NCBI RefSeq assembly: GCF_022842375.1
Contig: NZ_JALHPR010000003.1
Span: 186,001 to 250,000 of the forward strand
Direction: 5' to 3'
Source: Elioraea sp.
GTDB lineage: Bacteria > Pseudomonadota > Alphaproteobacteria > Acetobacterales > Acetobacteraceae
DNA length: 64,000 nucleotides
The notes beneath the pieces were generated by a model. That model saw only the letters and a list, made by a program, of their open reading frames with translations. It ran no database searches and had not been told where the DNA came from. This document shows, piece after piece, positions 48,013 to 56,800 of this stretch (the stretch's first letter is position 1; each line of letters opens with the position of its first letter). The position numbers were made by a program, and so were the translations under genes.

Positions 48013-48958
48013 GCTTCACGATGATCGGGCCGAGCGTTCCGGCCAGCATCAGCACCGGGAAGAACAGCAGGAAGTTCACCCCGTCCCACGGCATCACCCG
48101 CAGCATCACGCCCTTGGCGACGCCGATCGCGATCGTGTTCAGCAGGTAGATCGCGAAGGTGAAGCGCCCGAACACCTGCGACCATGCAGGCGCCTGGCCG
48201 TGCACCGCGAGCACGGTGCCATGGATCGCGGGGATCGACAGCAGCGCCGTCGCGAAGGCGATCGCGTCCCGCCAGGCGCCCGGCGCGAAGCCCCAGGCGA
48301 CCAGCAACACGGCGAACACCGGCGCGATCACCGGCCCGAAGCGTCGCAGCGGCGCATCCAGCCGCTCCGCCCTCTCTCCCGCCAGCGCGCCGAGAGCGAA
48401 GTAGAGCGCCACCTCCGCCGCCTTGTTCAGGTAGACGCGCTGCGGCAGGCCTGTCGCCAGCAGCACCGCGCCGATGGCGAGGTGCGGCCAGTATCCGGCA
48501 CCCAGCCGGAACAGCGGCGGCGTGACGGCGAGGAACAGGAACAGGCAGAACATGAACCAGACCGAGCCAGACGGGCTCTGCCCCGTCGTCCAGAACAGGT
48601 CGACCAGCCCGTCGAGGAAGCCCGCCGGGCGGTTGTCGACATGGATCACGTGCGCGGCGAGCATCTTGCCCAGCAGCACGATGAGGCCGAAGGCGAAGAA
48701 CGGCACGAGCAGCCGCACCGCGCGCGATCGCAGGTAGGCGCCGTAGCGGTCCATCGGCACGGCGCCGAGGGCCTTGTAGCCGGCGACGTAGCCCGACAGG
48801 TACATGAAGAACGGCATGTGGAATCGATAGACCGCCGCGCGCGCATGGTCGTACCACGCGTTGTCGAGCGGGCTCTCGCGCGCGACGATGTGGCCGAACA
48901 CCACGAGCAGGATCGCGATGCCCTTGGCATTGTCGATGTCGAATCGCCGCGCCGCCAT
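47966..48958 (-). CDS. Membrane acyltransferase, acyltransferase_3 / OafA type
   Basis: 330 residues from ATG 48958, with AGGAAGGAA upstream. The opening RFDIDNAKGIAILLVVFGHI and FHMPFFMYLSGYVAGYKALG carry the family His and Arg features, followed by about ten transmembrane helices. Members O-acetylate or succinylate surface polysaccharides. Convergent with the O-antigen-ligase-like gene, which fits a shared envelope-glycan role. Confidence 0.88.
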   Translation of the reverse strand: MAARRFDIDNAKGIAILLVVFGHIVARESPLDNAWYDHARAAVYRFHMPFFMYLSGYVAGYKALGAVPMDRYGAYLRSRAVRLLVPFFAFGLIVLLGKMLAAHVIHVDNRPAGFLDGLVDLFWTTGQSPSGSVWFMFCLFLFLAVTPPLFRLGAGYWPHLAIGAVLLATGLPQRVYLNKAAEVALYFALGALAGERAERLDAPLRRFGPVIAPVFAVLLVAWGFAPGAWRDAIAFATALLSIPAIHGTVLAVHGQAPAWSQVFGRFTFAIYLLNTIAIGVAKGVMLRVMPWDGVNFLLFFPVLMLAGTLGPIIVKLTLFRVHPAIDRMTD

Positions 48959-49098
48959 GTCGTTCCTTCCTGTCACGCGCGGTCCTACCCGAACCAGCCC
49001 CGGCCTGTCATGTCCCGAGCCACCCTTTCCAATGCCTCGGTTTGGCGCAATCCTGCAGCCACGGCACGAAGGAACAGCAAACGGGAGGGTGCGCCGCG

Positions 49099-50793
49099 AT
49101 GCGCGACGAGGCGGAGGCCGGGCAGCCCGGCAGCGAGGTGCTCGCCGCGATGCTCGCCGGCTATGGCGTCAGCCACGTCTTCTTCGTCGATGCCATCCTC
49201 CGCCGCACCCTGATCGCGATGGAGGGCCACGGCATCCGCCGCATCCTCGCGCACAGCGAAAAGGCCGCCGCCTACATGGCCGACGGCTACGCCCGCGCCT
49301 CCGGCCGCGTCGGCGTGGTGATGGCGCAGAGCGTGGGTGCCGCCAACCTCGCCGCCGGGCTGCAGGATGCGTTCCTGCACCGCGCGCCCATCGTCGCGCT
49401 GACCGGCCGCAAGGCGCCCGCCGCACAAGCCCGCAACGCCTACCAGGAGATCGAGCACCGCCCGATGTTCCGGCCGGTGACGGTGTTCGACGCCGATGTC
49501 GATGCGCCCGACGAATTCCCACGCCTGCTGCGACAGGCGTTCCGCGCGGCAACGGGCCCGACGCCGCGGCCAGCGCATCTCGACCTGCTCGGCCTCCAGG
49601 GCGAGGGCATCGAGACCGCAACGATCACCGCTGACCGGTCGGTCGAGCCGCGCCACGCCGCGGTGCCGGCGCATCGCCCGCCGCCCGCCGCCTCCGACAT
49701 CGCCGCTGCCGCGGCGGTTCTCGGTGCCGCACGACGCATCGCGATCGTCGCCGGTGCGGGTGCCTTGCTGTCGGGCGCGGGAGAGGCGCTGGCCGCCCTC
49801 GCCCGGCGCCTCTCTGCCCCCGTCGCCACCAGCCTCGGCGCGCGCGGCATCATCGACACGCGTGACGCGCTCAGCGTCGGCACCGTCGGCACCTATGGCG
49901 CGCCGCCGGCCAACCGCATCGTGCATGCCGCCGATGCCGTGCTGTACGTGGGCACCCATGCCGGCGACCAGCCGACGATGGATTGGCGCGTGCCACGGCC
50001 CGGCATACCCATCGTACAGATCGACGCCGACGCGACCGAAATCGGCCGCGCCTACCCCAACACCACCGCGGTGCCGGGCGACCCGCGCCTGGCAATCGAG
50101 GCGCTGCTCGCGGCCCTTCCCGCCACCCCGCGCGCACCGGACTTCGCCCAATGGGCCGCCGGCATCGTGCATGACTGGCGCGCGGCGATGGCACCACTCA
50201 TGGCCTCCGATGCCTCGCCCATCCGCGTCGAGCGCCTCTGTGCCGAGATCACCCGCGCGCTGCCGGAGGATGGCATCCTCGTCGCCGACACGGGCTATTC
50301 CGGCATCTGGACGGCGACCTGCGTCGACCTCTCGCCGCGCCAGACCTATCTCCGCGCCGCGGGCTCGCTCGGCTGGTCGTTCCCCGCGGCGATCGGCGCA
50401 GCACTCGCGCAGCCAGGGCGGAAGGTGGTGTGCTTCTCGGGCGACGGTGCGATCTACTACCACCTGACCGAACTCGAAACGGCACGGCGGCACAACGTTC
50501 CGCTCGTGCTCGTGATCAACAACAATAGCGCCTTCGGCCAGGGCCTCGTGAACGTGCGGCGGATGCAGGGCAACCGGCCTGGGAACCCTGACGAGATCAT
50601 CCGCTTCGGCCCGACCGATTTCGCCGCGATCGCGCGCGCCTTCGGCGTGCACGGCTTCAGGGTCGAGCGTGCGGGCGACATCGCCGCCGCGCTGGCACAG
50701 GCCGTGGCGATCAACGGCCCCGTCGTCGTCGATGTCGTGACCGACGCAGAGCCACGCGCACCAGAACCCTGGGTCCCGGGAGTGGAGGAATGA
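49099..50793 (+). CDS. Thiamine-diphosphate-dependent enzyme, acetolactate-synthase-like
   Basis: 564 residues from ATG 49099, with GGGAGGG upstream. Catalytic Glu E54 is in AHSEKAAAYMADGYARASGR; the ThDP-Mg motif is GDGAIYYHLTELETARRHNV ending in INNN. The central domain has a Rossmann-like IAIVAGAGALLSGAG. The family includes acetolactate synthase, 2-oxoacid decarboxylases and sulfoacetaldehyde acetyltransferase. No regulatory ilvH subunit is adjacent, so a catabolic 2-oxoacid decarboxylase or lyase is more likely. First gene of an ATGA-coupled trio. Confidence 0.9.
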   Translation: MRDEAEAGQPGSEVLAAMLAGYGVSHVFFVDAILRRTLIAMEGHGIRRILAHSEKAAAYMADGYARASGRVGVVMAQSVGAANLAAGLQDAFLHRAPIVALTGRKAPAAQARNAYQEIEHRPMFRPVTVFDADVDAPDEFPRLLRQAFRAATGPTPRPAHLDLLGLQGEGIETATITADRSVEPRHAAVPAHRPPPAASDIAAAAAVLGAARRIAIVAGAGALLSGAGEALAALARRLSAPVATSLGARGIIDTRDALSVGTVGTYGAPPANRIVHAADAVLYVGTHAGDQPTMDWRVPRPGIPIVQIDADATEIGRAYPNTTAVPGDPRLAIEALLAALPATPRAPDFAQWAAGIVHDWRAAMAPLMASDASPIRVERLCAEITRALPEDGILVADTGYSGIWTATCVDLSPRQTYLRAAGSLGWSFPAAIGAALAQPGRKVVCFSGDGAIYYHLTELETARRHNVPLVLVINNNSAFGQGLVNVRRMQGNRPGNPDEIIRFGPTDFAAIARAFGVHGFRVERAGDIAAALAQAVAINGPVVVDVVTDAEPRAPEPWVPGVEE

Positions 50794-51734
50794 CGATGCA
50801 GGTTGCCGTCCTTGGCGCAGGCCTCATGGGCCACGCGCTTGCCCTCGTTCACGCCCTTGGCGGCTGCCGCGTGCGGCTGACCGATACGCATGCACCGACG
50901 CTCGCGCGTGCACCGTCGCTCATGTCAGCCGCGCTCGCCACGCTGCGCGAGGCAGGCGAGACACCGCACGATGATGCCTGGCTTGCCCGCACCATCACCA
51001 CCCACGCCGATCTCGGCGAGACGCTCGAGGGGGCCGAGCTCGTCGTCGAGGCGATCACCGAGGACCCCGATGCCAAGCGCGCGCTGTTCGCCGCCGTCGA
51101 CGGGCTTGCGCCGGCCGACGCGATCATCGCCTCGAACACCTCCTATCTCGATCCCTTCCCCCTGATCCCTGAGGCACGGCAGCACCGGGCCGCGATCGCA
51201 CACTGGTACACGCCGCCCTATCTCGTCGACCTGGTCGATATCGTTGCGGGCCCGTCATGCGACCCGACGATCCCGCTCGCCTTGCGCGACCTCTACGCCG
51301 GCATGGGCAAGCGGCCGATCGTGATGCGGAAATTCGTGCCCGGCTTCATCGCCAACCGCATCCAGGCCGTGGTGAGCATGGAGCTCTACGCGCTCCTCGA
51401 TGACGGGGTGGCCGATGCGGCCGAGATCGACGCAGCCGTCATCCACGGCCTGTCGCTGCGCATGCCGCTGCTCGGCCACATGATGAAGGCGGATTTCACC
51501 GGGCTCACGCTCACCCAGAAGGCACTTGCCACCGCGATGGTGCCGCCGCCCCCGCAGCGGAAGGCCAGCACGACGATCGATGCGCTGATCGCCGAGGGTG
51601 CGACCGGGGTCGCTTCCGGCCGTGGCTTCTACGACTATGGCGGCCGCACGCCGGCCGACCTCTTCGCCGAGCGTGACCGCAAGCTGCTGGCACTCAAGCG
51701 CGCGCTGCGCGACATCGGGAGCATGGTGCCATGA
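50790..51734 (+). CDS. 3-Hydroxyacyl-CoA-dehydrogenase-like NAD-binding oxidoreductase
   Basis: 314 residues. NAD-binding loop VAVLGAGLMGHALALVHALG (residues about 5-24), then ELVVEAITEDPDAKRALFA and ASNTSYLDPFPL typical of the family. The C-terminal domain has KFVPGFIANRIQAVVSMELY. Substrates of such stand-alone proteins include 3-hydroxyacyl-CoA, gulonate and 3-hydroxy acids. It is coupled by ATGA to the ThDP enzyme before it and the SDR after it, so all three probably process one carbon skeleton. Confidence 0.9.
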   Translation: MTMQVAVLGAGLMGHALALVHALGGCRVRLTDTHAPTLARAPSLMSAALATLREAGETPHDDAWLARTITTHADLGETLEGAELVVEAITEDPDAKRALFAAVDGLAPADAIIASNTSYLDPFPLIPEARQHRAAIAHWYTPPYLVDLVDIVAGPSCDPTIPLALRDLYAGMGKRPIVMRKFVPGFIANRIQAVVSMELYALLDDGVADAAEIDAAVIHGLSLRMPLLGHMMKADFTGLTLTQKALATAMVPPPPQRKASTTIDALIAEGATGVASGRGFYDYGGRTPADLFAERDRKLLALKRALRDIGSMVP

Positions 51735-52489
51735 AGCTTTCCGGCCACACGGCGCTCGTCACCGGCGGCGCCTCCGGCATCGGGCTCGCAACGGTCGAGC
51801 AGCTCGCACGCCTCGGCGCTGCCGTTGCGCTCAACCACCTGCCTGGCGACCCGGCAGGGCCAGCAGCGGTCGGCCGCCTCTGCGCGGAGGGATACGCCGT
51901 GATCGCCGCCCCGGGCGACGTGTCCGACCCCACCTCGATCGCGGCGATGGTGGGCGATGCGATCGCGGCCCTCGGGCGGCTCGACATCCTGGTCAACAAT
52001 GCCGGCACGCCGGCGACGCGCGCGCCCATTCCGCCGGCCGAGCTCGAGGCGATGACCGATGCGTTCTGGGAACGGATCATCGCCACCAACCTGCTCGGCC
52101 CCTTCCGCTGCACGCGCGCGGCAGCCACGGCGTTGCGCTCGTCGAAGGGCGCGGTGGTCAACACCGCCTCGATCGCCGGGCTCACCTCGCTCGGCTCGTC
52201 GATCGCCTATGGTGCGTCGAAGGCCGGGCTGATCAACCTCACCGTCAACCTCGCCCGCGCACTCGCACCCGAGTGCCGTGTCAATGCCGTCGCACCCGGC
52301 GCGGTGGACACGCCCTGGCAGAAGGACTGGCCCGAAAGCCGCAAGCGCGCGGCGGAGGAGAAGGCGCTGCTGAAGCGACGCTGCACCGCCGACGATATCG
52401 CCGAGGCGATCGTGTTCCTCGCCACCACCCCGGCGCCGATCACCGGCCAGACGCTGGTGGTCGATGCAGGATTGACGCTGGCGTCGTAG
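51731..52489 (+). CDS. Short-chain dehydrogenase/reductase
   Basis: 252 residues. Cofactor loop TGGASGIGLATVEQL (residues about 11-25), NNAG motif in DILVNNAGTP, catalytic Ser in VNTASIAGLTS and Tyr/Lys in IAYGASKAGLINL, and the late ITGQTLVVDAGLTL. A classical NAD(P)-dependent SDR. Last of the plus-strand trio; its stop is 2 bases from the end of the convergent minus-strand operon. Confidence 0.95.
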   Translation: MKLSGHTALVTGGASGIGLATVEQLARLGAAVALNHLPGDPAGPAAVGRLCAEGYAVIAAPGDVSDPTSIAAMVGDAIAALGRLDILVNNAGTPATRAPIPPAELEAMTDAFWERIIATNLLGPFRCTRAAATALRSSKGAVVNTASIAGLTSLGSSIAYGASKAGLINLTVNLARALAPECRVNAVAPGAVDTPWQKDWPESRKRAAEEKALLKRRCTADDIAEAIVFLATTPAPITGQTLVVDAGLTLAS

Positions 52490-52491
52490 GT

Positions 52492-53352
52492 CTAGCCGTC
52501 CCTGCGGAGCGGTGCTGTGAGACAGCGCGGCCCACCCCCGCCCGCCGTGAACACGGACAATTCCGGATCAAGAACAACCAGCCCCTCCGCCTTGAGCGCT
52601 GCGTTGATGCGCACGGAGCCGCGCGCCGACAGCACGCGCCCGTCGCCGAGCGCAAGAACGTTGCCCGCCAGCGCCATCGCCTCGCGGTAGGTGGACGAGA
52701 TCAGCCGCACGCCGTGATCGCCGAGCCAGGCGATGAACCCATCCTCCAGCACGTCGGTGCAGGCCACAGCGACACCTTCGGCAGCCATCGCGAACAGCAG
52801 GTCGAGATGCAGGAAATGCTCCGGAAAACGAACCGTCCGGACTTCCCATCCCTCGTGCGACAGCCAGCGCGCGAGCTGTGCCGCGCCTGCCTCGTCGGTC
52901 CTCCCCCCCGAGACGCCGATCGCGGCAAGGCCCGGGCGGATGAGGTGGATGTCGCCACCTTCGAGCGTGCCCGCGCTCGCCATCTGCCACACCGGCACGG
53001 CATGCTCCTCGAGCACGCGGAGGACCGCTGCGTACTCGCCCCGACGCTCCGGCCTCGCGAGCTGCGTCAGCACGGCGCCGCGATGCGTCATCTGTACGGC
53101 ATCGCGCGTGTACACCTGGTATGGAAGATGCTCTTCCGGAACAACATGGCGGAGGCGGACGCCGGCGCCGGCGAGCGCATCCTCGAGCTCGGCGTGCTGC
53201 GCCGCGGCGGCCGTGGCATCGGCCGCAGAACCGGCATCGAGCGTGGCGCGCACCACGGCATTCGTGGGGATCCAGCGATAGTGCACCGGCCGCGCCAGGA
53301 GCACCTCCGACAACACACCCGTATCGGAGGCCGCGCCCCAGGCGATGCTCAT
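52492..53352 (-). CDS. Pentein-fold hydrolase (DDAH / amidinotransferase family)
   Basis: 286 residues from ATG 53352 (ATGA junction with the flavoprotein gene). Family marks are YTRDAVQMTHRGAVLTQLAR, GGDIHLIRPG, the His in PEHFLHLDLLFA and the C-terminal nucleophile C277 in GGGGPRCLTAPLRR. These place it among dimethylarginine dimethylaminohydrolase and arginine-deiminase-like enzymes, which cleave C-N bonds at guanidino carbons. It suggests that the substrate of the operon, or a product of it, carries a guanidino or amidino group. Last gene of the operon. Confidence 0.85.
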   Translation of the reverse strand: MSIAWGAASDTGVLSEVLLARPVHYRWIPTNAVVRATLDAGSAADATAAAAQHAELEDALAGAGVRLRHVVPEEHLPYQVYTRDAVQMTHRGAVLTQLARPERRGEYAAVLRVLEEHAVPVWQMASAGTLEGGDIHLIRPGLAAIGVSGGRTDEAGAAQLARWLSHEGWEVRTVRFPEHFLHLDLLFAMAAEGVAVACTDVLEDGFIAWLGDHGVRLISSTYREAMALAGNVLALGDGRVLSARGSVRINAALKAEGLVVLDPELSVFTAGGGGPRCLTAPLRRDG

Positions 53353-54752
53353 CCGTTCCCTCCAGCCGCCCCCCGCCCTGCGATACGCCCGAGCGCGACC
53401 GCGGTGAGAAGTCCGTTGCCGGAAAGATAGCCCGCCGCCGCTGGGCCTGACAGACCTACAGCAGCCCCTCCGGTGGCAAACAGATTGGGCAGACGCGACC
53501 CATCCGCCCGCAGCACGCGCGCTTCGCGGTCGATCGCCAGCCCACCCTGGGTATGGAACAGCGCACCGGTGACGCGCACGGCATGGAACGGGGCCGCGAG
53601 CGGTGCCGTGGCCGACCAGTCTCGACCGAAACGATCCGTGCCGCGTGCAGCCTCCGCCTCTCGCATCAGGGCAGCTTCCGGAACGCGCATCGTGAAGGCG
53701 AGCGCGGGCAGCGTCGGCGCCGAAAGGATCGCGCCCGCCGCCTCGGCGCTGCGAAAATCCTCGAACTGCCGCGCGATGGCGGCGATGCGCGCATCGAACA
53801 CGCTCCACGCAATGCCGCCAGGCTCGGCCAGCACCTTCGCTGCCTGCTCGGAATAGCCTTCGGTCTCGTTGCTGAACCGAACGCCGGCCGTGTTGACCTG
53901 GAACCCACCCTCCATGATCACAGCCCAGGTGATCAGGATGCCGTGCGGGTGCGCCACCGAACCATGGCCCTGGTGGCCGGAGAGATGCGCGCTCGCTGCA
54001 CCAAGCGCATCGCCCCAGGCCAGCGCGTCGCCGGTGTTGCCGGCATGACCGAACCAGAGCGCATCAGCCAGCGCCGGGATGTGCCGGCGGACCAGGTCGG
54101 GATTGCCGCCATAGCCGTTGCAGGCGAGCACAATGGCACGCGCGCCGATGCGCTCGCTTCCAGTCTGCCGCTCCGCGGCGGGCCCACCCGTCCGCGCGGC
54201 CGCGATGCCGTGCACGGTGCCGTCGGCACCGGCGAACAGCGTCTCCACGCGCGCGCCGGTCAGCAGCGGGATGCCTTCCGCCTCCACCGCCGCGCGCAGC
54301 CTGTCGATCAACTCGGCGCCGGAACGGCTGGGCAGGCCGTGCATGCGGTGCACGCTGTGGCCCGGATAGCGAAAATCGGTGATCACGTCGAAGGGCAGGC
54401 CATGGCGTTCCGCCAGCCACGCGAGCGTGGGGCCGATCGCCTGCGTCACGGCACCGAGCACCGCGTGGTCGACCTGGCCCTTCGCCTTCGCGGCGATGTC
54501 GGCGGCGAAGCGTTCCGGGCTGTCATCGATTCCGGCGGCAGCCTGGAACGGTGTTCCGGCAGCGGGGATGAGGCCGGCCGAGAGAGCGGTCGAGCCGCGC
54601 GGAACGGCATCGCGTTCGAGCACGACGACCGACGCACCAGCCTCCGTCGCCGAGAGGGCAGCGACAAGGCCCGCCGCACCGGCGCCGATGATGACGACAT
54701 CGGCCTCCGCCGCGAAGGCAACACCCTCGACCGGGAGAACACCCGCGCTCAT
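53349..54752 (-). CDS. FAD-dependent oxidoreductase (fumarate-reductase/ketosteroid-dehydrogenase-like)
   Basis: 467 residues. FAD-binding loop DVVIIGAGAAGLVAALSATE near residue 18, VVVLERD, and the C-terminal GGLAIDREARVLRADGS, then LFATGGAAVGLSGPAAAGYL. This is the family of fumarate reductase, 3-ketosteroid-1-dehydrogenase and tricarballylate dehydrogenase. It probably introduces a C=C or C=N bond into the pathway intermediate. There is no signal peptide. ATGA-coupled to hyuA upstream and to the pentein enzyme downstream. Confidence 0.9.
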   Translation of the reverse strand: MSAGVLPVEGVAFAAEADVVIIGAGAAGLVAALSATEAGASVVVLERDAVPRGSTALSAGLIPAAGTPFQAAAGIDDSPERFAADIAAKAKGQVDHAVLGAVTQAIGPTLAWLAERHGLPFDVITDFRYPGHSVHRMHGLPSRSGAELIDRLRAAVEAEGIPLLTGARVETLFAGADGTVHGIAAARTGGPAAERQTGSERIGARAIVLACNGYGGNPDLVRRHIPALADALWFGHAGNTGDALAWGDALGAASAHLSGHQGHGSVAHPHGILITWAVIMEGGFQVNTAGVRFSNETEGYSEQAAKVLAEPGGIAWSVFDARIAAIARQFEDFRSAEAAGAILSAPTLPALAFTMRVPEAALMREAEAARGTDRFGRDWSATAPLAAPFHAVRVTGALFHTQGGLAIDREARVLRADGSRLPNLFATGGAAVGLSGPAAAGYLSGNGLLTAVALGRIAGRGAAGGNG

Positions 54753-56800
54753 GCGCGGCGCATCACCAGGTTGCCGAAGCGATCCACCGTCGCTTCGAGG
54801 TCAGGGTCGACCACGATGGTCGCGTCAGGCTGTTCGAGGATCGCGGGGCCGGGGATCGACGCGCCGACGGGAAGTGCGAGGCGCGCGTATACCGTCGCCT
54901 GATGCCAGGCGCCGTCGAACCACACGCGGCGCGAACCGGTGCGTGCGGCAGCGACCGACGCATCCGCACCAGGGGCGAGCATGGCGAGGTCGATCACCGG
55001 GCGCCGGCCGATCGCGACCGTGCGCAGTGTCGCGACCCGCACCGGAATGCCGGGCAGCAGGCGCGAGAACGCCGCCGTATACGCTGCCTCGAACGCCGCG
55101 CGGATGGCCGCCTCGCTCGCCATCACCATCCCGCCGTTCACCGCGAACGGCAGTGGGACCGACACGGCATGCGTCTGTCCGACATAGTGCATGTCAGCCT
55201 CGAACAGGATGTCGAGGCCGGCAAGCGCGAGGCCTGCCGCATCGACGACGCCGCGCGCCTCTGCTGCCATCGCACCGAGGCGCGCGCCGAGTGCTGCGGC
55301 ATCGACGCCATCGAGGGCGAGGTTCACCGTCTGCACCTGGTCATGCCGGATGTCGGCGATGACGCAGCCAAGCGCGCTCGTGACACCCGGGAAGCGCGGC
55401 ACGAGGGCAGCAGCGAGGCCAAGGTCCTTGATCAGCGCGCCGGCATGCAGCGCGCCGCCGCCGCCGAAGGGCATCAGCGCGAAGCGTGCGGGGTCATGCC
55501 CGCGCTCGATCGATAGCAGCCGGATGGCACCGGCCATGCGCGCATTCGCCACGCGCACGATCGCCTCTGCCGCGGCCATCGCATCGAGCCCGAGCTTGTC
55601 GCCGACATGGATCGCGATGGCGCGCGCGGCAGCATCGGTGTCGAGCCGCGCCAGCGCACCGCCGATCGGCCGTTCGCCGTTGATGCGGCCGAGAACGAGG
55701 TTCGCGTCCGTCAGCGTCGGCCGGTCGTTTCCGGTACCGTAACACACAGGGCCTGGCCTGCTGCCGGCACTCTCCGGCCCCACCTGGAGCAGGCCGCCCG
55801 CATCGACGCGGCAGATCGAGCCGCCGCCGGCCCCGATGGTCGTGATCTCGACCATCGGCGTGCGGATGACGAGACCGAAATCCACGGCGGCCTGCGCGGC
55901 GAACGATGGCCTGCCGCCGGCGATCAGCGACACATCGAAGCTCGTGCCGCCAAGGTCGCCGGTGATCACATCGGCGAAGCCCGCCGCCTCGGCGATCGCT
56001 GCGGCGGCGATCACGCCGGCGGCGGGGCCGGAGAGGGCGGTGCGCACCGGCAGGCGGCGCGCGGTGGCGGTGCTCATCACCCCGCCGTTCGACTGCACGA
56101 TGTGGAACGCGCCCTGGTAGGACCGTTCCGCCAGCGCACCCTCAAGCCGGCCGAGATAGGCGCCGACGACGGGCTGCAGATAGGCGTTGAGCGCGGTGGT
56201 CGAGGTGCGCTCGAACTCGCGGATCTCGGGAAGGATCTCGGACGAGCAGCAGACATGCGGGGTAGGCCAGAACGCGCGCAGGGCCGCCACCGCAGCACGC
56301 TCGTTCGCCGGGTTCGCATAGGCGTTGATGAAGGCGACGGCCACCGCCTCGGCGCCCGCGGCAAGCAGGGCGCGGCCCGCCTCCTCGACCGCGGCGAGGT
56401 CCACCACCTCGCCGATCGTGCCGTCAGCGAAGGTGCGCTCTGCCACCTCCAGCCTCAGGTTCCGCTCGACCACGGGGACGAAGTCGCCCCAGAGGCCCCA
56501 TGTGCGGCGACGGTCACGCCGGCGCATCTCCAGCACGTCGCGGAAGCCCCTGGTCGCGATCAGCCCGATGCGCGCGCCCTTGCGTTCGAGCAGCGCGTTG
56601 GTGCCTACGGTCGTGCCATGGACGATGGCCGCGAGTGCTGCGGTGCCGCCGACGCTGTCGAGGCCGGCGAGGAAGCCCTGCGCCTCGTCACCGCGCTGGC
56701 TCGGCACCTTGCCGACGCGGAACGTTCCGGTGTCAGGATCGAGCGCGAACAAGTCGGTGAACGTACCGCCAACATCGACGCCGACGATCGCCCCGCTCAT
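54749..56800 (-). CDS. hyuA: Hydantoinase/oxoprolinase subunit A (N-methylhydantoinase A type)
   Basis: 683 residues, the family length. The N-terminus IVGVDVGGTFTDLFALDPDT is the actin-like ATP-binding start, followed by AAIVHGTTVGTNALLERKGA and later blocks VITGDLGGTSFDVSLIAGG and MPFGGGGALHAGALIKDLGL. With subunit B it hydrolyses a cyclic imide or amide such as hydantoin, 5-oxoproline or acetophenone-type substrates in an ATP-dependent way. ATGA-coupled to hyuB. Confidence 0.94.
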   Translation of the reverse strand: MSGAIVGVDVGGTFTDLFALDPDTGTFRVGKVPSQRGDEAQGFLAGLDSVGGTAALAAIVHGTTVGTNALLERKGARIGLIATRGFRDVLEMRRRDRRRTWGLWGDFVPVVERNLRLEVAERTFADGTIGEVVDLAAVEEAGRALLAAGAEAVAVAFINAYANPANERAAVAALRAFWPTPHVCCSSEILPEIREFERTSTTALNAYLQPVVGAYLGRLEGALAERSYQGAFHIVQSNGGVMSTATARRLPVRTALSGPAAGVIAAAAIAEAAGFADVITGDLGGTSFDVSLIAGGRPSFAAQAAVDFGLVIRTPMVEITTIGAGGGSICRVDAGGLLQVGPESAGSRPGPVCYGTGNDRPTLTDANLVLGRINGERPIGGALARLDTDAAARAIAIHVGDKLGLDAMAAAEAIVRVANARMAGAIRLLSIERGHDPARFALMPFGGGGALHAGALIKDLGLAAALVPRFPGVTSALGCVIADIRHDQVQTVNLALDGVDAAALGARLGAMAAEARGVVDAAGLALAGLDILFEADMHYVGQTHAVSVPLPFAVNGGMVMASEAAIRAAFEAAYTAAFSRLLPGIPVRVATLRTVAIGRRPVIDLAMLAPGADASVAAARTGSRRVWFDGAWHQATVYARLALPVGASIPGPAILEQPDATIVVDPDLEATVDRFGNLVMRRA